NCBI GenBank assembly: GCA_900547035.1
Contig: URFM01000090.1
Location: forward strand, 1 to 6,785
Source: an uncultured Clostridium sp.
Lineage (GTDB): Bacteria; Bacillota; Clostridia; Lachnospirales; Lachnospiraceae
Reading direction: 5' to 3'
DNA length: 6,785 nt
The notes beneath the pieces were generated by a model that was not told the origin of the DNA, searched no databases, and saw nothing but the letters and a program-made list of their open reading frames with translations. The translations under genes and the position numbers were made by a program. Positions 5,334-6,785 of this stretch are shown here, piece after piece (the stretch's first letter is position 1; each line of letters begins with the position of its first letter).

Positions 5334-6692
5334 ATGGATGAAGCTTTATTAAAGCGGGTGCTTCCCCACAGCATCGAGGCGGAGCAGTCGGTAATCGGTT
5401 CCATGCTGATGGACCGGGAGGCCGTGATCTCCGCCTCGGAGATTATTACGGGAAGTGATTTTTATCAGCACCAATATGGAGTGATGTTTGACTCTATGGT
5501 GGAGCTGTTTAACGAGGGAAAACCGGTAGACCTGGTAACTCTGCAGGATCGTTTAAAGGAAAAAGATGTGCCTCCGGAGGTCAGCAGCCTGGACTTTGTG
5601 CGGGATATTGTATCTATTGTCCCCACCTCGGCCAATGTCAAGTCCTATGCCAACATTGTGCGGGAAAAGTCAGTGCTGCGCCGGCTGATTCGCACCACTG
5701 AGGAAATTGCCAACTCCTGCTATGCGGGAAAGGATTCACTGGAGGATATCCTGGCGGATACGGAGAAATCCATCTTTAACCTGCTCCAGAGCCGCAGCGC
5801 TCAGGACTTTGTGCCTATCCGGCAGGTAGCAATTAATGTTCTGGAAAAGATTGAGTCGGCCTATAAAAATCAGGGTACAGTGACAGGCGTACCTACAGGC
5901 TTTATTGATCTGGATTATAAGCTGTCCGGTTTCCAGCCCTCGGACTTTATCCTGATTGCTGCCCGCCCATCGATGGGAAAGACAGCCTTTGTGCTGAATG
6001 TGGTGGACTATGTATCCGTTCGCAGGGGACTTCCCTGCATGGTATTCAGTCTGGAAATGTCTAAGGAACAGCTGGTAAACCGTATGCTCTCCATGGAATC
6101 CAATGTAGATTCCCAGAAGCTTCGGACCGGTTCTTTGACAGATGGGGACTGGGATGCGGTTGTGGAAGGCGTGGGCGTAATTGGAAATGCTAATCTGGTG
6201 ATTGATGACACACCAGGTATTTCCATTTCCGAGCTGCGGTCCAAGTGCCGGAAGATGAAGCTGGAGCAGGGATTAAGCCTTGTGATCATCGACTACCTGC
6301 AGCTGATGAGCGGAAGCGGCAAGGGGAACAATGACAGCCGCCAGCAGGAGATTTCCGAGATTTCCCGTTCCTTAAAGGCACTTGCCAGAGAGCTGCAGGC
6401 TCCGGTAGTGGCTTTGTCCCAGCTTTCCCGGGCCTGCGAGACCAGAACCGACCACCGGCCCATGTTGTCAGATTTGCGCGAATCCGGCGCTATCGAGCAG
6501 GATGCGGACGTGGTAATGTTCCTCTACCGGGATGATTATTATAACAAAGATACGGACCATCCTAATGAGGCTGAAGTTATTATTGCCAAACAGAGAAACG
6601 GCCCGATTGGTACTGTGAATCTGATCTGGAAGCCGGAGTTCACAAAGTTTGTGAATGCTGCCCGGCCTCAGGATGCGGAAAAGATGCAGTAA
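5334..6692 (+). CDS. dnaB: Replicative DNA helicase DnaB
   Basis: This is the hexameric ring helicase that unwinds DNA 5' to 3' at the replication fork, using ATP and working with primase and the helicase loader. The 452 residues fit the family. The N-terminal primase-interaction domain (about 1-105, starting PHSIEAEQSVIGSM) is followed by a linker and the RecA-like motor. The motor shows GVPTGFIDLD (185-194), Walker A ARPSMGKT (210-217) with K216 and T217, the catalytic E241 in SLEM, Walker B VIID with D320, SQLSR (362-366) with Q363, DLRESGAIEQDAD (380-392), and the KQRNG arginine-finger region with R421. ATG 5334 is preferred over ATG 5319 because GGGAGAGGA (5321-5329) gives it a ribosome binding site, whereas the earlier ATG has none, and family members begin close to this point. 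No intein or frameshift is seen. Confidence 0.97.
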   Translation: MDEALLKRVLPHSIEAEQSVIGSMLMDREAVISASEIITGSDFYQHQYGVMFDSMVELFNEGKPVDLVTLQDRLKEKDVPPEVSSLDFVRDIVSIVPTSANVKSYANIVREKSVLRRLIRTTEEIANSCYAGKDSLEDILADTEKSIFNLLQSRSAQDFVPIRQVAINVLEKIESAYKNQGTVTGVPTGFIDLDYKLSGFQPSDFILIAARPSMGKTAFVLNVVDYVSVRRGLPCMVFSLEMSKEQLVNRMLSMESNVDSQKLRTGSLTDGDWDAVVEGVGVIGNANLVIDDTPGISISELRSKCRKMKLEQGLSLVIIDYLQLMSGSGKGNNDSRQQEISEISRSLKALARELQAPVVALSQLSRACETRTDHRPMLSDLRESGAIEQDADVVMFLYRDDYYNKDTDHPNEAEVIIAKQRNGPIGTVNLIWKPEFTKFVNAARPQDAEKMQ

Positions 6693-6710
6693 AAGTAACA
6701 GTTCAGGGCG

Positions 6711-6748
6711 GCGGGTATCTTCTTGCCCGGCAGGGATTATTCTTTATT
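6711..6748 (+). terminator. Weak possible terminator after dnaB
   Basis: GCGGG (6711-6715) can pair with CCCGGC (6726-6731), five pairs with one bulged G, around a ten-base loop. A T-rich but interrupted tract follows (6737-6748). The stem is short and the tract is broken by C and A, so this may not end transcription. The rest of 6693-6785 shows nothing else. Confidence 0.3.
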
Positions 6749-6785
6749 CCATTTATCCTCCTCCTTCCCTATTTTCTGGGGTTAC

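Noticed and set aside
6744..6766. Strong Shine-Dalgarno-like AAGGAGGAGG followed by ATG on the minus strand near the right edge
   Set aside because: The frame is ATG GAA TAA, only two codons, so it is not a gene. It may be chance in a pyrimidine-rich tract.

Overview
The window looks like chromosomal core sequence from a clostridial Firmicute of the Lachnospiraceae type. This placement is an inference from the conserved gdpP-rplI-dnaB gene order, the moderate GC content, strong AGGAGG-like ribosome binding sites and the protein sequences. I see no mobile element, CRISPR array, tRNA or rRNA.

Left part, minus strand (1-2152): the first 717 codons of a P2-type cation ATPase of the SERCA/PMR1-like family. 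It is intact as far as it can be read and is cut by the left window edge inside transmembrane helix M6. Its leader (about 2153-2594, roughly 440 nt) is the most interesting part of the window. Read on the minus strand, it holds two consecutive RNA elements that match the yybP-ykoY (Mn2+) riboswitch. Each has a P1 helix flanked by a GGAGTA box and a conserved 3' strand, an identical AGTCAACA box, and its own intrinsic terminator whose 5' arm overlaps the 3' strand of P1. A consensus-like promoter (TTGACA, 17 bp, extended -10) starts the transcript almost at the first base of aptamer 1. A possible second promoter, overlapped by a 10-bp inverted repeat, lies after both terminators. The leader suggests that the ATPase exports Mn2+ (possibly also Ca2+) and is switched on by Mn2+.

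Middle (2595-2799): a divergent promoter region with inverted repeats, from which the rightward genes start.

Right part, plus strand (2800-6692): gdpP (membrane c-di-AMP phosphodiesterase), rplI (ribosomal protein L9) and dnaB (replicative helicase), separated by only 22 and 28 nt and so probably one operon. GdpP's DHH/DHHA1 active site belongs to a Mn2+-dependent family, so a Mn2+-controlled pump and a probable Mn2+-using enzyme are divergently transcribed from the same intergenic region. The last 93 bases hold no gene and at most a weak terminator.
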